Shown one piece after another: positions 13,494 to 24,247 of a DNA stretch of 64,000 nucleotides. The DNA is taken from contig NC_088309.1 in assembly GCF_910592395.1 (NCBI RefSeq), positions 8,560,501 through 8,624,500 on the forward strand. The letters are read 5' to 3'. The stretch is from Lineus longissimus. Lineage: Eukaryota > Nemertea > Pilidiophora > Heteronemertea > Lineidae. Below the pieces are notes generated by a model that saw only the letters and a list, made by a program, of their open reading frames with translations, searched no databases and was not told where the DNA came from. The position numbers and the translations under genes are program-made. Positions within the stretch are counted from its first letter, which is position 1. Each line of letters starts with the position of its first letter.

Positions 13494-13538
13494 ATAATAT
13501 TTTATTTTTTATGGCACTAATCTGCTGCCGTAAAATAC

Positions 13539-15157
13539 ACAAGGAGACACAAGAAACTTTTAATACGCAGTTAGACAAATGATTTAGTTTTCAAAAAGAT
13601 TTTTTCAATAAAATAACAACTAATTAATAAAGAAGTGATGTTGTTGCCAAAATAGAGGCAACTATTAAGTAATACTTCTGGAGTGATGTACAGAAGTTAC
13701 AAAAAAAACATGGTCGCGGAACACTGTTCACGTTTTTTTCAATGCCCTGATAAAATGTACGAGACAAAATGCCTTGTACAGAGGCACTGTTAAGATATAA
13801 CCGCCTAAGGGTTATCCGCGTACAAGCGCCACTGCTCCACTACAATCTCATATATCGCTAATTGAAAGGGTTTGATTCGCTCATCTACAGCATATAATCT
13901 CTTTATGGATACTGATTTACCGACCTAAATTATCGCCAAGGGCGCCACTTCCTATCAAAGACGAGACGAGGACAATATTCACGTTTGTTTTGCACAAGGC
14001 CAGCAGCAGACAGACTTTCTTTGCTTGACTGCGCGATGTTTCCTCTTTTTTTTTGGGGGGGGGGGGGGCTGTAAAGGAAAGTTGGGCAGACGCAGCAATT
14101 TCTCAACATCAACTGCTTGTCATCAACCAACGCAAATTGCAATGTCTATTAATAAATAGCTGTAGAATGATGTCGGTCAGAAACCCATTACAGACTTCAT
14201 TCCAACCTCTGACGCATTTGATAGATTGATGAAATTATAAAAGATAGCGATGGTGTGCCGAAAAAAGCTTTAACATCTCTCACAATGATGCCATTATCTG
14301 TTTAAATTCTTAAAAGCATTGTCAAATCGGATTAACAGAGACTGGATCCCAACAGTACACTGCAACAGTTGCTTATATCAAGTCTATATGAGTATGCTTA
14401 TCAGTTTAAGAATCAGTTGATATGCATGTAAATTCAATTCAAAGATATTCTGTGAGTACGGGTTCACACTGATTCAAATTGCTTTCAAGTAATTTTACGC
14501 AATCTACCGGTTAGTATTATGTACGCTGGCGGCAGATTTAGATCACGAGGCAATCGAATCGGAAGAGATGCACTAGCTCGATGTGAGATTGATAAGAATA
14601 ATTAGATTTTGGAATTTTCTCTATCTGACTCTGTGCAGTCTAAGCAATAAAGGTTTTGTGCTTTTGCAAAAAAATTCTAAAAAAGGTTTTGCCAACACAT
14701 TTATCTAGCCTTAGCTGGGGTACCTCCCTAAAAATAAAGGTTTTTCCCCAAAAATGAAAAATCCTATGAGGATTTCATTGCCCGATCCAATCGATCCTAT
14801 CGATTACGGCTCAATATAACAGAGAGAGGTGGTGTCGGGCGCTGAACATGTTTATTTCTCTCAGAGCCGGAAGGGGTGAACTACCAGACAAGCAAGATGT
14901 AAATCAGTGCTTTCATATTATACAAGGCTGCATAGCGAAATTCAGCGCCTGAAATAGCCTAGTAACAGCTATAAGAAACTCGTTAACAAAAAAATGACAA
15001 TGACACATCACAGTATCACCTCTCTGTGATCAAAATAACAAAACACATTTCAAGGCCAGCATCAGGTGATGAAAGAGGACTGTAAACAGTGTCACAGGTT
15101 GCCATGGATTTCCTGTAGACGCGAGGAAGTTGAAAACACTCCCTCGGCAATTCGCAG
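13539..15157. other. No clear gene; T9G14 run
   Basis: AT-rich non-coding sequence. A homopolymer junction of nine T then fourteen G lies at 14046-14068, a slippage-prone and possibly quadruplex-prone site. I see no exon with paired splice sites. Confidence 0.4.
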
Positions 15158-15261
15158 GAGACAATGCTTAGTTGTAACAGGGAACCGATTTTCGTATTGC
15201 TGATGCGAAAGGAGAAAGCAAATGATGAGATCGACTTCGTGACTTTAATAGAAGACAATAG
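15158..15261 (+). CDS. Candidate internal exon, unknown protein
   Basis: A moderate acceptor (AATTCGCAG) opens a 34-codon frame in phase 0 ending at AATAG|GTTAGG in phase 2. The peptide contains REPIFVLLMRKEKANDEIDF, which has a plausible mix of hydrophobic and charged residues. No family is recognised. The donor is below average and no neighbouring exon of matching phase was found downstream, so it may be a chance frame. Confidence 0.2.
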
Positions 15262-17790
15262 GTTAGGACTATTGTGTCGAAGGTTTCCACAGTCAACGAT
15301 TTATATATATATGAAATATATATCCAAAGGCAAAATCCGGGAGAACCTTATTAACGGCCAAAGAACTTCCCGTGTACGTTCGTCCATTGAATCGGAGAAT
15401 AACTATCATCTGTGATGGCTCAAAATGTACTTATTTGTTCATGAGACAATTCAGGGAGTTACGTGTACTTTGGTTTTAACGATTTTCTTCACCTTTAAAC
15501 TTTGTGTTTTATCATTAATCTCAATTTAAGGTGGTTCATCCAGAAATGGTCCTCGTCTGACAATACCGTTTCATTAGTATTGATAGGGCAATTTATTTGT
15601 TGACCGAAGGTTAAAGTAGATGGAATGACGAGCAATGTGGCAAACAATGCTTACATATGTCTGGCAAAGCGATACACTAGCACTTGATCCCCATTGACAT
15701 TGCCATGTTCGCAGACTCTTTCAGAGGTAAACCGATATGTCAGCGGTTGCTTGTGATTTGGAGCCAATGAGAATAGCAATCAAGAAAGGTTATGGATGAT
15801 AAATAATAATTAGCCCTCATAGCCCCCAAGGCTGTTACGTTCCTGACTCCAACAGCTTTCTACCAACTTACATGTAATCTTAGCCATCGATAGAGCACCG
15901 AGAGCTTAGCGATATACACGTATCTTTAAACCAGCTTTGTCACTGAATCACCAACTGCGGAAGAAAATGTTGGCTTACAATATGGCTTTTTATTTGCTTT
16001 CTTTCGCCAAGATCACGACTCTGCTTTTGACATGCATCTTCGGTGGCTTAGCATACACCTTATAAAAACAACGTGGTCCCTGGATATATGCTCATGCCTG
16101 TATAATAACGAAGGGGAGTTCCTGCAGGCAAAGACAATATTGCATTTATACATACAGATATAGGTCTATACCTGCACCTACGGTCGGAGGCGGATTAATG
16201 ACTTTCCCTTCGCTAAACGATGCTACTAACCCTACAGGGGGTATCATCAAATCTCAGAACAGAACACGCATCTCCAGGCAGCCAGGATCTATATTAACTT
16301 AACTTATTTTGGTTCAAAGTGTAAATTTATTGATTTTTTTTCAATAACTGATATTAGTTTGTATTTTCATCTTGAATTGTAATTGTTGTGATGATCTGTA
16401 CGCCTAACGCAGATTAGGATTAAAATACAACAGGACGGGATTTCAATTTGTCCTTTTATTTCACTAAACTAACAGTTGTTTATATGTGAATTATTTTAAT
16501 GACAGTGATTAACCTTTAAGAACTTAAGCTTTGCCAGAAGTGTGTTTCGGTAATCTGTTTACGAGAATATGATTCGTAATACCAAAGGTTATGCAGAGGT
16601 TCTGTACTTTAAGGTGTCATTGCAATGTAATGTGTGCGAAATAATTTTCTAAAGATTTATTCGGGAAACGGATATAAATTACGTAATCCCACAATATTAA
16701 TTTTTTTAAACATGAATATATTACCTTCGTTACATTATCGCCAATCGCGAAAATAAATAGACCCAAAAATCTAGCGCCGGTGTACAGTAATTATATGATC
16801 AACCAGACCTTCACAAACTCAAACCAGCACCTGGCAAGGAAATGAAGTTAGTAAGGTATTTTGAATGGCTATTGATTGTCGAAGAATCTTGGTAAAATAT
16901 TTACATATGTCAATAAATGATGACTTGTAACAGTGAGGAGAGTTTTAATTTGATTTCGTGTTCAATACGGATATATCTATATCAGTGAAAGCAAGTATAC
17001 TTGGTTGAAGTAATGGTTTTTTGTAACATAATGCTACCAAAAAATGTTATCAATCATATTGTGGTATGCAATTAAGGATAACTCAGAATATATGATTATC
17101 GTAATTTACTAAACAAACTACTTGAGTATGAAGAAGGTGAGCTGGGATAAGTTTGGCTGCTAAAGAAGTGATTTTGTTATATCTAATTTAAAATGCTAGT
17201 GGAATTTTCGTAAGCCATTAAAATGAGGTATTTTAATTGGCATGACAAGAAAAAAACACGGTCACAATCGTCGGGTGTGTTTCAATCTCTAAAACGTAAA
17301 TCGTATGTTTAATTTAATAGAATATGAGTGACAATTAGTGAGACTGATTTCAACTAAATCAGCTGAAATGATGATACATATGACAGGTGTCAGAACGATT
17401 TATAGACATGTAATGGCAGACTTCCCGATTAGGCATTTGAGCATAGCAAGAAGTCAACGAAAATATAGATGCGAGACTAAAATGTAATACGACAGCATGA
17501 AAAGTATGTGCGACAATCACAGCCTTATTTCGGTTTATATCATATTTCCGCTCTGAATAACAGACAGTAATATGACAGAAAATATCACGTATATACGTGT
17601 ACTGCGCGGCTTTATGAAATTGGTGGGTTTCTGTGTAGGCTACAACAGCTCGAGTTCGCAAATAGCTTTATGAAGGTTTTAGCTGTCAGGCAAGGATCTT
17701 TGTTTTGCGAGTTGTGCAAACCTATTTTTGAAAAGACGCAGCTAAGGCTAGAAGAAACTCGTAAACCTTGCTACGGCGGATGTGACTTCA
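15262..17790. other. AT-rich DNA, nothing recognised
   Basis: No supported exon. The palindrome CACGTATATACGTG near 17587 is the only notable short structure. Composition is markedly AT-rich from about 16.3 to 17.3 kb, as in introns or intergenic DNA of this window. Confidence 0.4.
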
Positions 17791-17871
17791 ATGGACACGA
17801 GTGGCGCAGCAGGAAGTAGCAAAAATAGCCGGAAGGAGCAACGACTCGCAAAACAGGGCTCCGTACCTGAC
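17791..17871 (+). CDS. Candidate short exon, serine/lysine-rich N-terminus
   Basis: An ATG opens 27 codons (MDTSGAAGSSKNSRKEQR onward) with a GC-richer codon pattern than the surroundings and a possible donor ACTG|GTTAGT in phase 2. The peptide is basic and low-complexity. A competing frame from a possible acceptor at 17741 is also open over the same bases. Neither could be joined confidently to another exon, so the call is weak. Confidence 0.22.
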
Positions 17872-20800
17872 TGGTTAGTTACAATACACAAAAGGCATTT
17901 TACCTTTACCAGTATTAGCAGTGGTTTTGAAAAATCATCTATTGACATACATGCACATGTAATACTTATATTCATTACCATTTAACACGTACTCGGCATG
18001 TACACAACATGCTGTCTCCTTGATTATCCGTCTCTTGCCGTATTAATTCATATATGACAAGAAACAGTAGGCCGGTGTTGTCCTCGATTCGCTGGAGCTT
18101 TCTTGAGTACAATGATAACAAGATGTCATCAGAAAAACTGTGGTATTGTCTATCAATAAATGAACTACTTAATTCCCATCATAAAGGGTTAGCAATCAAT
18201 CCACCAAACGATAGAAAATTATATCATTTACTAAGCCTATTTTTCCTAGTGCAACATGGTTTCTTTCTGGCTAACGATATCTAGGGAAGCTATTTAGCAG
18301 TAAACTGATATAAGAGATTTTTGTGACATGACACGCGGATTAGGATGTTGCTAGTTGAGCTGACTTGTAACGGTCTTGTCGCAGGGATGCAATTGTTGAA
18401 TACACAACGGAAAGAAAAATATCTATTTGCTTTGCCGTGCATATGGAAGATGCGTTTCGTGGTTCTGTCACACAGTGATGGCTGACTGAAATCGAGAAAA
18501 TGGGAGATTCTAACGCATTTCGGAGGCATTGGTTGCCGATAAAAAAGATGTTCCTGAAAAGTCCTGAACAAGAGCCGATTAAAATTCAAACATCGTTCTC
18601 CTTTTTCATAAAAAAAGAAACCATATGTTATTGACAAGTAATCAAACAGAGAGGAACACTTTTTTCAAAGGTTGGTTATGCAAAATTATCGGCCGGTGAT
18701 TCGCCTTAGCCAAAAACAATCCTCTTGTGCGTATACTTTATAATATAGCTCCAGCAAGAACGCGTACGTTGGTGCTCATTATCCCTAAAACAGTTTGCCT
18801 CGATTCGGCTTGCATCAAAAAGATATTGATTATGATCTCACCTCCTTTCATTTCTCAGCAAAGGCAAGTATGCTGCACGCCTACGGTTACGCGCTTCTTC
18901 ATCCTTCGAAGGTTGTAAAGATCTGACGCGTCGGCTGTTTTCCTTTACTGTTTTATTTCAAGTGCCTTGGCGTCTTGTATTGAGCCTGTCTATAAACTTT
19001 AAGAAGGTCTACAAGCGTGTACACAAATAGATAGTTTCTAATGGCAAAACGATATCACATAGCTAACTTTCTGCTTTAACTAATTCATATTTTCGACACT
19101 TCGAAAGATATACTTATTTTTCTCAATATTTCTTAGAAATGATTCATTACACAAAGCGTATCATACTGCTTGTTTTGTTACAATTCTTCATGTTCAAAAT
19201 GTGCTTTATAATCCATAACTAAACATTGACTAAATTATAACATGGAGTGCTCACATGGAAATGTTTGACCGCAGCTAATTTCAACCTTTAGTCTTAAAGC
19301 AAAAATCAGTGATGTGTTCCTATCAATTCAACAATGCCTCATCAATCCAGAGTCTAAACGCTTCTCTCTTTAAACATTGATGAAAGCAGTCCCAAAATTG
19401 ATTAACTTTAATACAAGTAATTGCTCACCAGTGATTTTCCGACCCACTTCCTTGATGCGTGTTGCACAGATAATCAGCAGTAGTCGAAAACGAACTAAAT
19501 GGGTCGGTAAAATTGAACAAATCCAATCCAATCCAATTGCAATCGGATAAACACTTCTACAAAGGCAAGGATGATTAAACATCCTCATCAAGAATTAATG
19601 CAGCAGTGTCGTTCTCTAAATCTACAAAGATTTTTAAAAGATAGAGGATCGATAAGGTTTTTTTTTATTCTGGTAGACGATCGATATAAATTTGATTTGC
19701 AAATCAGTCAATTGTTGTAGGGTTGAGTGCTTGTATTGATACTAGATTCGGAGGGGGGGGGGGGGGGTTAACTGTCAAATGAGCCCCCATTTAATTACCA
19801 TGAATAGCTTTGTGAAAATTGGGAAGTTTAATTTCAACAAACTGCCAACGATTTTCATGATACATAATGCTCTTTGCTAACTCTTTGAACATTCGAACGT
19901 CATCGAAGGAAGAGTTGAAATACTCAACAACCTGACAAACGCACCCACGTAAACAGTTTTTCCTTCACTTAAAATGCAAGATCCCTGAGGTTCGGCGCTT
20001 GTAAGCCCTTTGGTTAGCCGCATCAAAGTATCGTAAATGTCATCGCAATTATTACTGAGCAGTACACATCGGTAATGGCAAAGTATAAGCAAGAATTATT
20101 CTTGGTGTAGTAAAAGTGAGATGCTAATTAAAAGAATTTAATCTCGTGCTGACGAAAAGGTATATACATCACTCCCTAACGTCACTTGTTGAAGCCATGT
20201 ATTAAGTCAAGAGAAGTTACAATTTTTATCGTTTTTATATACTAAGCATTTCATGATTAAAGGGAGATACGGGTGCGTTTTCGAAGAGCGGAACACTTAA
20301 AAGATTTATTCGTTCAGTATCATCATCAGGAGTCTCGCGGCACTAGATGGTACACCAAAAATATTGAGCAAGATCAGTAGTCTTCTTTGTGAAATAGTCT
20401 TCTGTCGCCCGAAGTGGTACATTTGCACCCTCACCACGGCCTGTCTCTTCTTCGGATATCGGATCATAATTGTATGCACACAATGCTTTGGTTTACTGCA
20501 GCGAGAGGATAAAATAATTAGATTTTTCTTTAGATAAGAGTGGAAAAAGTGTTTTATTCTTAACATCCCCGATCCAAAAAAAATTCTTAATATCTGTGAC
20601 AGCGCTTCTCCTTTCCATGGGTTATTGCAATTTTCTTTACTGCAGGTGTGGTGAAGACTGTATCGGATTATGTTATGCTCTACTTTTGAAAAAAAGCTTC
20701 CACACAAAGAACATGCGCACTCAATTACCTATGTAGTTTTATAACGATACGACTACAACAATCTCAAGTTCTTACCCTGGGCGACAATTTTACTATTTCA

Positions 20801-21090
20801 GTGTAATTACACTAATTTGAGTCGCTGGTGCCTTATTACAATTTAAAGCGACGAGCAAACATCAAGCTTTTTCAACTCAGAGAAAAAGAAGCTGCTTAAA
20901 ATGTCAGTGAAGTCACATGAACCAAGCAAACTTGATCGCGACGAAAATAAATAGCTCACTTATAGTTAATTTGTTTGCGGTTGGTGGAAAAAGCCAAAGA
21001 GCGCAAAGAGGCTTTGTGTATCATGTTGTGGCAAAGCTATCATAAAGGAGATTGCGGTTTAGATGTAAACTTGACCCCGTGCTATGTTAG
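17872..21090. other. No clear gene; G15 run
   Basis: Several open frames of 60-130 codons on both strands show no codon bias or splice logic. A run of fifteen G at 19753-19767 is a potential quadruplex and a length-variable site. Unresolved small exons of a plus-strand gene ending at 21297 may lie here. Confidence 0.35.
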
Positions 21091-21297
21091 AGAAATGAGT
21101 GCTGGGAAGTATATTTGGATACTTGGATTAAAGATGTTGCGCACCACGGTCGTCCCGGCTCCCACCCCCGCTCCGAGTTGAACTCGGATGAGAGTTGGAG
21201 TCCGGACGTCAAAAACCAGGTTGCGTTCGCTCAACCCACGAAACCCGACTTGAAAAAATCCGCCACCTCTTTCGACAAGTACAAAAGTTACAAATGA
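21091..21297 (+). CDS. Probable 3'-terminal coding exon, unknown protein
   Basis: After an in-frame TAG that doubles as a possible acceptor (TGTTAG), 68 codons run to TGA. The reading has strong codon bias: third positions are mostly C or G, unlike its surroundings. It ends in KSATSFDKYKSYK. A hydrophilic, proline- and serine-containing tail follows the start NECWEVYLDTWIKD. A poly(A) signal lies about 150 bp downstream. No family is recognised. An internal palindrome, TCCGAGTT-G-AACTCGGA (21172-21188), lies within the coding frame. The upstream exons are unresolved; entry would be phase 0. The alternative is a GC-rich chance frame, which the bias argues against. Confidence 0.45.
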   Translation, partial: RNECWEVYLDTWIKDVAHHGRPGSHPRSELNSDESWSPDVKNQVAFAQPTKPDLKKSATSFDKYKSYK

Positions 21298-21445
21298 ATT
21301 ACTCTTGTGAAGGGAATCGACTCATGAAGAGCACAACTTAAAAGAGACTGCTACGGACACTCTTTGGACGGAGCGCAACCTCTGTATTGTTAAGAAAGGT
21401 TGACATGGTTTACATGTAATTAAGAATGTTTTCAAAACGCGATAA

Positions 21446-21451
21446 AATAAA
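21446..21451 (+). terminator. Poly(A) signal candidate
   Basis: AATAAA about 150 bp after the stop at 21297, at a sensible distance for a short 3' untranslated region of the candidate terminal exon. AATAAA is common in AT-rich DNA, so position is the main support. Confidence 0.35.
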
Positions 21452-22741
21452 TAATGACGGAGAGAAATGACGAAGAGTCTTCGTTCCTCTTCTTTGCTCA
21501 GAATATGGCCGTAACTCTATCCGTTATCTTATAAATTAAAATAACAAGATATGCAAGGTCGATTTAACTTAGAGGATTTCGATAGTACGTGTTGTTGTCA
21601 TATCGAAATACATTATTACATGGGGTCAAGCCATGAAAATATTAAAAGGTGTTAAGAGAGTAGGTAGTTTACCGATGAAGTGTCGTTAAATGTTTCAAGA
21701 CAGATTCTTCTCCCTAATGCCATTAGCAATAATCTGTCAACCGCCATATCAGACTCCACTGAGCAAGCCAGGATAGAATGTCAAAGGTGACTTGAGATCT
21801 CGTAAACTGTGAGAGATAGAGGCAGGTAACCCCGAGACTGCTCATGAGAAAGAAAAAACTCGATTAAAAACTGATGAGACTGTTACTCGGAAAGACACAC
21901 CGGAAGACGTACTGTGCCCTCGCCCACTCATCTCGTGACACCTTCAATGATAGGGGCACCGTCTTTGTGTTAATACAACCTTGCAACTGTAAAGATTAAC
22001 CCCTGATATTAACCCCTGATTCGTCGCATGCAGTAAATGATACCACTATCGTATAAGTCACATATGTTTCTGCAATTTCGCAATCCGCTGACACTTGGAG
22101 TCAGTCGATTTTCGGGTCTCCTACTTTAGACAAGATATATAGAATTCCCGCCAGCAAGGACGTACCACGAGCCTATCAACTATATATGTTTAAAGTCATT
22201 TGCTGGAACTCACAGCTGACTAATTCATGCTCCAGACGCATGTCCCGCCGGGTTTAAAAGCTAATTGACGTGGGGAAACCGGAAAAGCTACGAGTCCTAC
22301 GTGATCACGATGAAGCAGGAATGGTGACAGTATGCTGTTTTGTCACTGACATGAGGAAGACATACTCACACGACTATGGATGTGTGAAAAATAGTTTTCC
22401 CGTAAACTACTTAATATAACGAGAGTGATTCTGATATGAAGTGCACATTTCATATGCTTTAGACATGAAAAACGAACAAGTCATTCTAAAGAGCGGGTTA
22501 CATATGTATCCCTTTACACTATCACACAGTGCTGTTTTTGCCCTACTCCAATTAACGAGCAAGCTCGTGACAATTGACTTGTGACACGGGGACTTTGGCA
22601 ATCGAAAGCGTGACTCCTATGTGAACCCGGCCTAATGGATCGGATAGCAGTCCTTTCTTTTCACATTTACATTTTCTCTTCACATTCCACATCTAGTTTT
22701 TGACATTTGTGAGTTAAGGCAACACTAAGGACGTTTCATTT
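21452..22741. other. Intergenic, nothing recognised
   Basis: No exon with paired signals. It separates the candidate terminal exon ending at 21297 from the candidate start codon at 22742, and so probably includes the promoter of the coiled-coil gene. No TATA or CpG cluster stands out clearly. Confidence 0.35.
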
Positions 22742-22892
22742 ATGAGCGGACATGACGGATCAGCCGAGAGGATGAACGCAAGAATTCTCGGGCTCGTTCA
22801 AATAACACCCACGAGTCACAGAAACGCTTGGTTCGCCATGGCAACTCATGACAACGGCTCCCCTCGGCCGCGAGGGATTTCCTTTGGAAACG
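22742..22892 (+). CDS. Putative exon 1 of uncharacterised coiled-coil gene
   Basis: ATG opens a frame beginning MSGHDGSAERMNARILGL in GC- and CpG-rich sequence. I end it at AACG|GTTACA, giving 50 codons plus one base (phase 1). This matches the phase-1 acceptor at 24166, where the joined codon is GGA (Gly). The donor is weak. The frame continues only 9 codons further before TAG, so an exon edge or the end of a tiny frame must be nearby. A different frame is open just downstream to 23109, leaving room for another structure. Moderate to low certainty. Confidence 0.35.
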
Positions 22893-23649
22893 GTTACAGT
22901 ATCATTGGCATTTAGTGCATCAAAGCAGAAGAAGTTTGGTCCATGTCGTCAACGAAGCTCGACCAGCAATGCCAGGAGCCCGCGCATGCATCTCTTGCTC
23001 AGGGGATTATATTTATTCCTTCATGAGAGAGAATGGACCAACATCACAGTGGTCATTTCCTTTTGTTGATCCCAATGGCAAAAGGCTGCATACACACCTG
23101 GGAATTTGAGGAGCTATAGCCATGCGATCAATCGGTGAAATTAATACCTTACCTCATATCATCAAGCCGGGATGAGTTGCCATTAAAAATGTCGAGCAAC
23201 ATAAAAAGGCGCGCGTAAGAAGGAAAGCAATTAGGAATGTTCTCGCGTTGGCGCCAATGGGCTAACATGATGGGCTTTCAAGCACTCCGCGGCTGAATGT
23301 GTGGCTCCGAGATAAAGATGTTGCCGTTGTCGTTACAGTTGATTACAGATAATTTTCTAACCTTTTCGAAGTTTGATTTGTTCTTCTATACAATGATTGG
23401 GTTCGGCAATGGTAATGTGAACTAGTAGTGGTGAAACCTGATTTTGTTAGCAGATGTCGTAGTTTGATATTTGGGTTACCCTTACAAGCAGTTTAGACAT
23501 GTTGCGTAATTTTGCAACAAAAACACGTTCGCAAACAAAACGACTTGATCATTATCAGCATGGCCCAAACTAAAGATGGCTTGAAATAGAAATTAGAAGA
23601 AAACCGATAATCAAAAACTGTAATGTGATGGCGATGATTATGATTATGG

Positions 23650-23692
<43 letters not shown>

Positions 23693-24165
23693 TGCGACCG
23701 TATCCTTTTGGCCGTGCTGCTATAAGCCACACGCCCATCTGTGCATTGTTCCAACAATACGTCTTGAAGGTGACAATTACCAGAAATATGAACAAATCGT
23801 ATGCGGTGACAGCAACATGTATCCTCTAATAACAAATTGCCAACTTCATGAGAAGTCTTCCCCCTCCGCAAGCACGGCATAACGGGAAAAGGGCATGTCC
23901 AATCACTCAAACTTTTCATTGTACTGGGGACCTTTTCATATTGTGATTTCTCGGTCCTATAAAAAGCAACAGCAAATAACGCCATTAACAACTGGGGCAT
24001 GCCTCTCTGATACCTCGTGTGACATGTCCAATAATGAGCTCGTCATTCCGGGGAGAGAATGCACTTATGGTCATGATGGTTAGTTTATACCCAAACATAT
24101 TCATTCCACCCACTCCATCGCGTGTTCGGCAAGAACTAATAATTTCCCCTTCTTCTGGACAACAG
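22893..24165 (+). other. Putative intron 1 with GAT/GTG microsatellite
   Basis: Between the proposed exons 1 and 2. It contains the triplet array at 23650-23692 and an open frame (22854-23109) with reasonable codon use ending FPFVDPNGKRLHTHLGI. I could not place that frame in the gene because no suitable splice pair was seen. Confidence 0.3.
23650..23692 (+). repeat. (GAT)n-(GGT)n microsatellite
   Basis: About ten GAT triplets grade into four GGT triplets. It generates artificial poly-His, poly-Met and poly-Ser frames on the two strands, which should not be annotated as proteins. Confidence 0.95.
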
Positions 24166-24247
24166 GAGACTGCGCCGGACCTGAAAATTATTTCGACTAC
24201 GACGGTCAACATTCTCATTTCCAGGGAGGACAGAAACTCCCTGAACG
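24166..24247 (+). CDS. Putative exon 2 of coiled-coil gene
   Basis: A good acceptor with a pyrimidine tract (TTTCCCCTTCTTC...ACAACAG) opens a frame reading CAGPENYFDYDGQHSHFQGG and ends at GAACG|GTATGA. Entry is phase 1 and exit phase 2. The exit joins 29161 as CG+A (Arg), and the entry joins 22892 as G+GA (Gly), so both neighbours fit without forcing. The peptide is acidic to neutral and low in hydrophobics. No domain is recognised. Confidence 0.45.

Larger units (their letters stand above)
12261..13532. mobile_element. Non-autonomous inverted-repeat element with 21-bp repeat arms
   Basis: The two ends are inverted copies: TACGGCAGCAGATTAGTGCC at 12261 and its complement ending at 13532. 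Each continues into an AT-rich linker and then into a 21-bp tandem array pointing inward. A direct duplication AAATAC flanks the element at 12255-12260 and 13533-13538, as expected for a target-site duplication. The roughly 790-bp centre has no recognisable transposase; its 90-codon minus-strand open frame (12835-13107) matches nothing I know. This reads as a deletion-derivative or MITE-like transposon. The superfamily is undetermined, and the 6-bp duplication is a clue only. Confidence 0.8.

Noticed and set aside
13186-13578. 130-codon minus-strand frame of SRYYE repeats (and its twin at 12218-12496)
   Set aside because: Produced by the 21-bp satellite inside an inverted-repeat element; open in several frames, with no independent coding evidence.
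23493-24000. Poly-His, poly-Met and poly-Ser frames
   Set aside because: All derive from the GAT/GGT triplet microsatellite.
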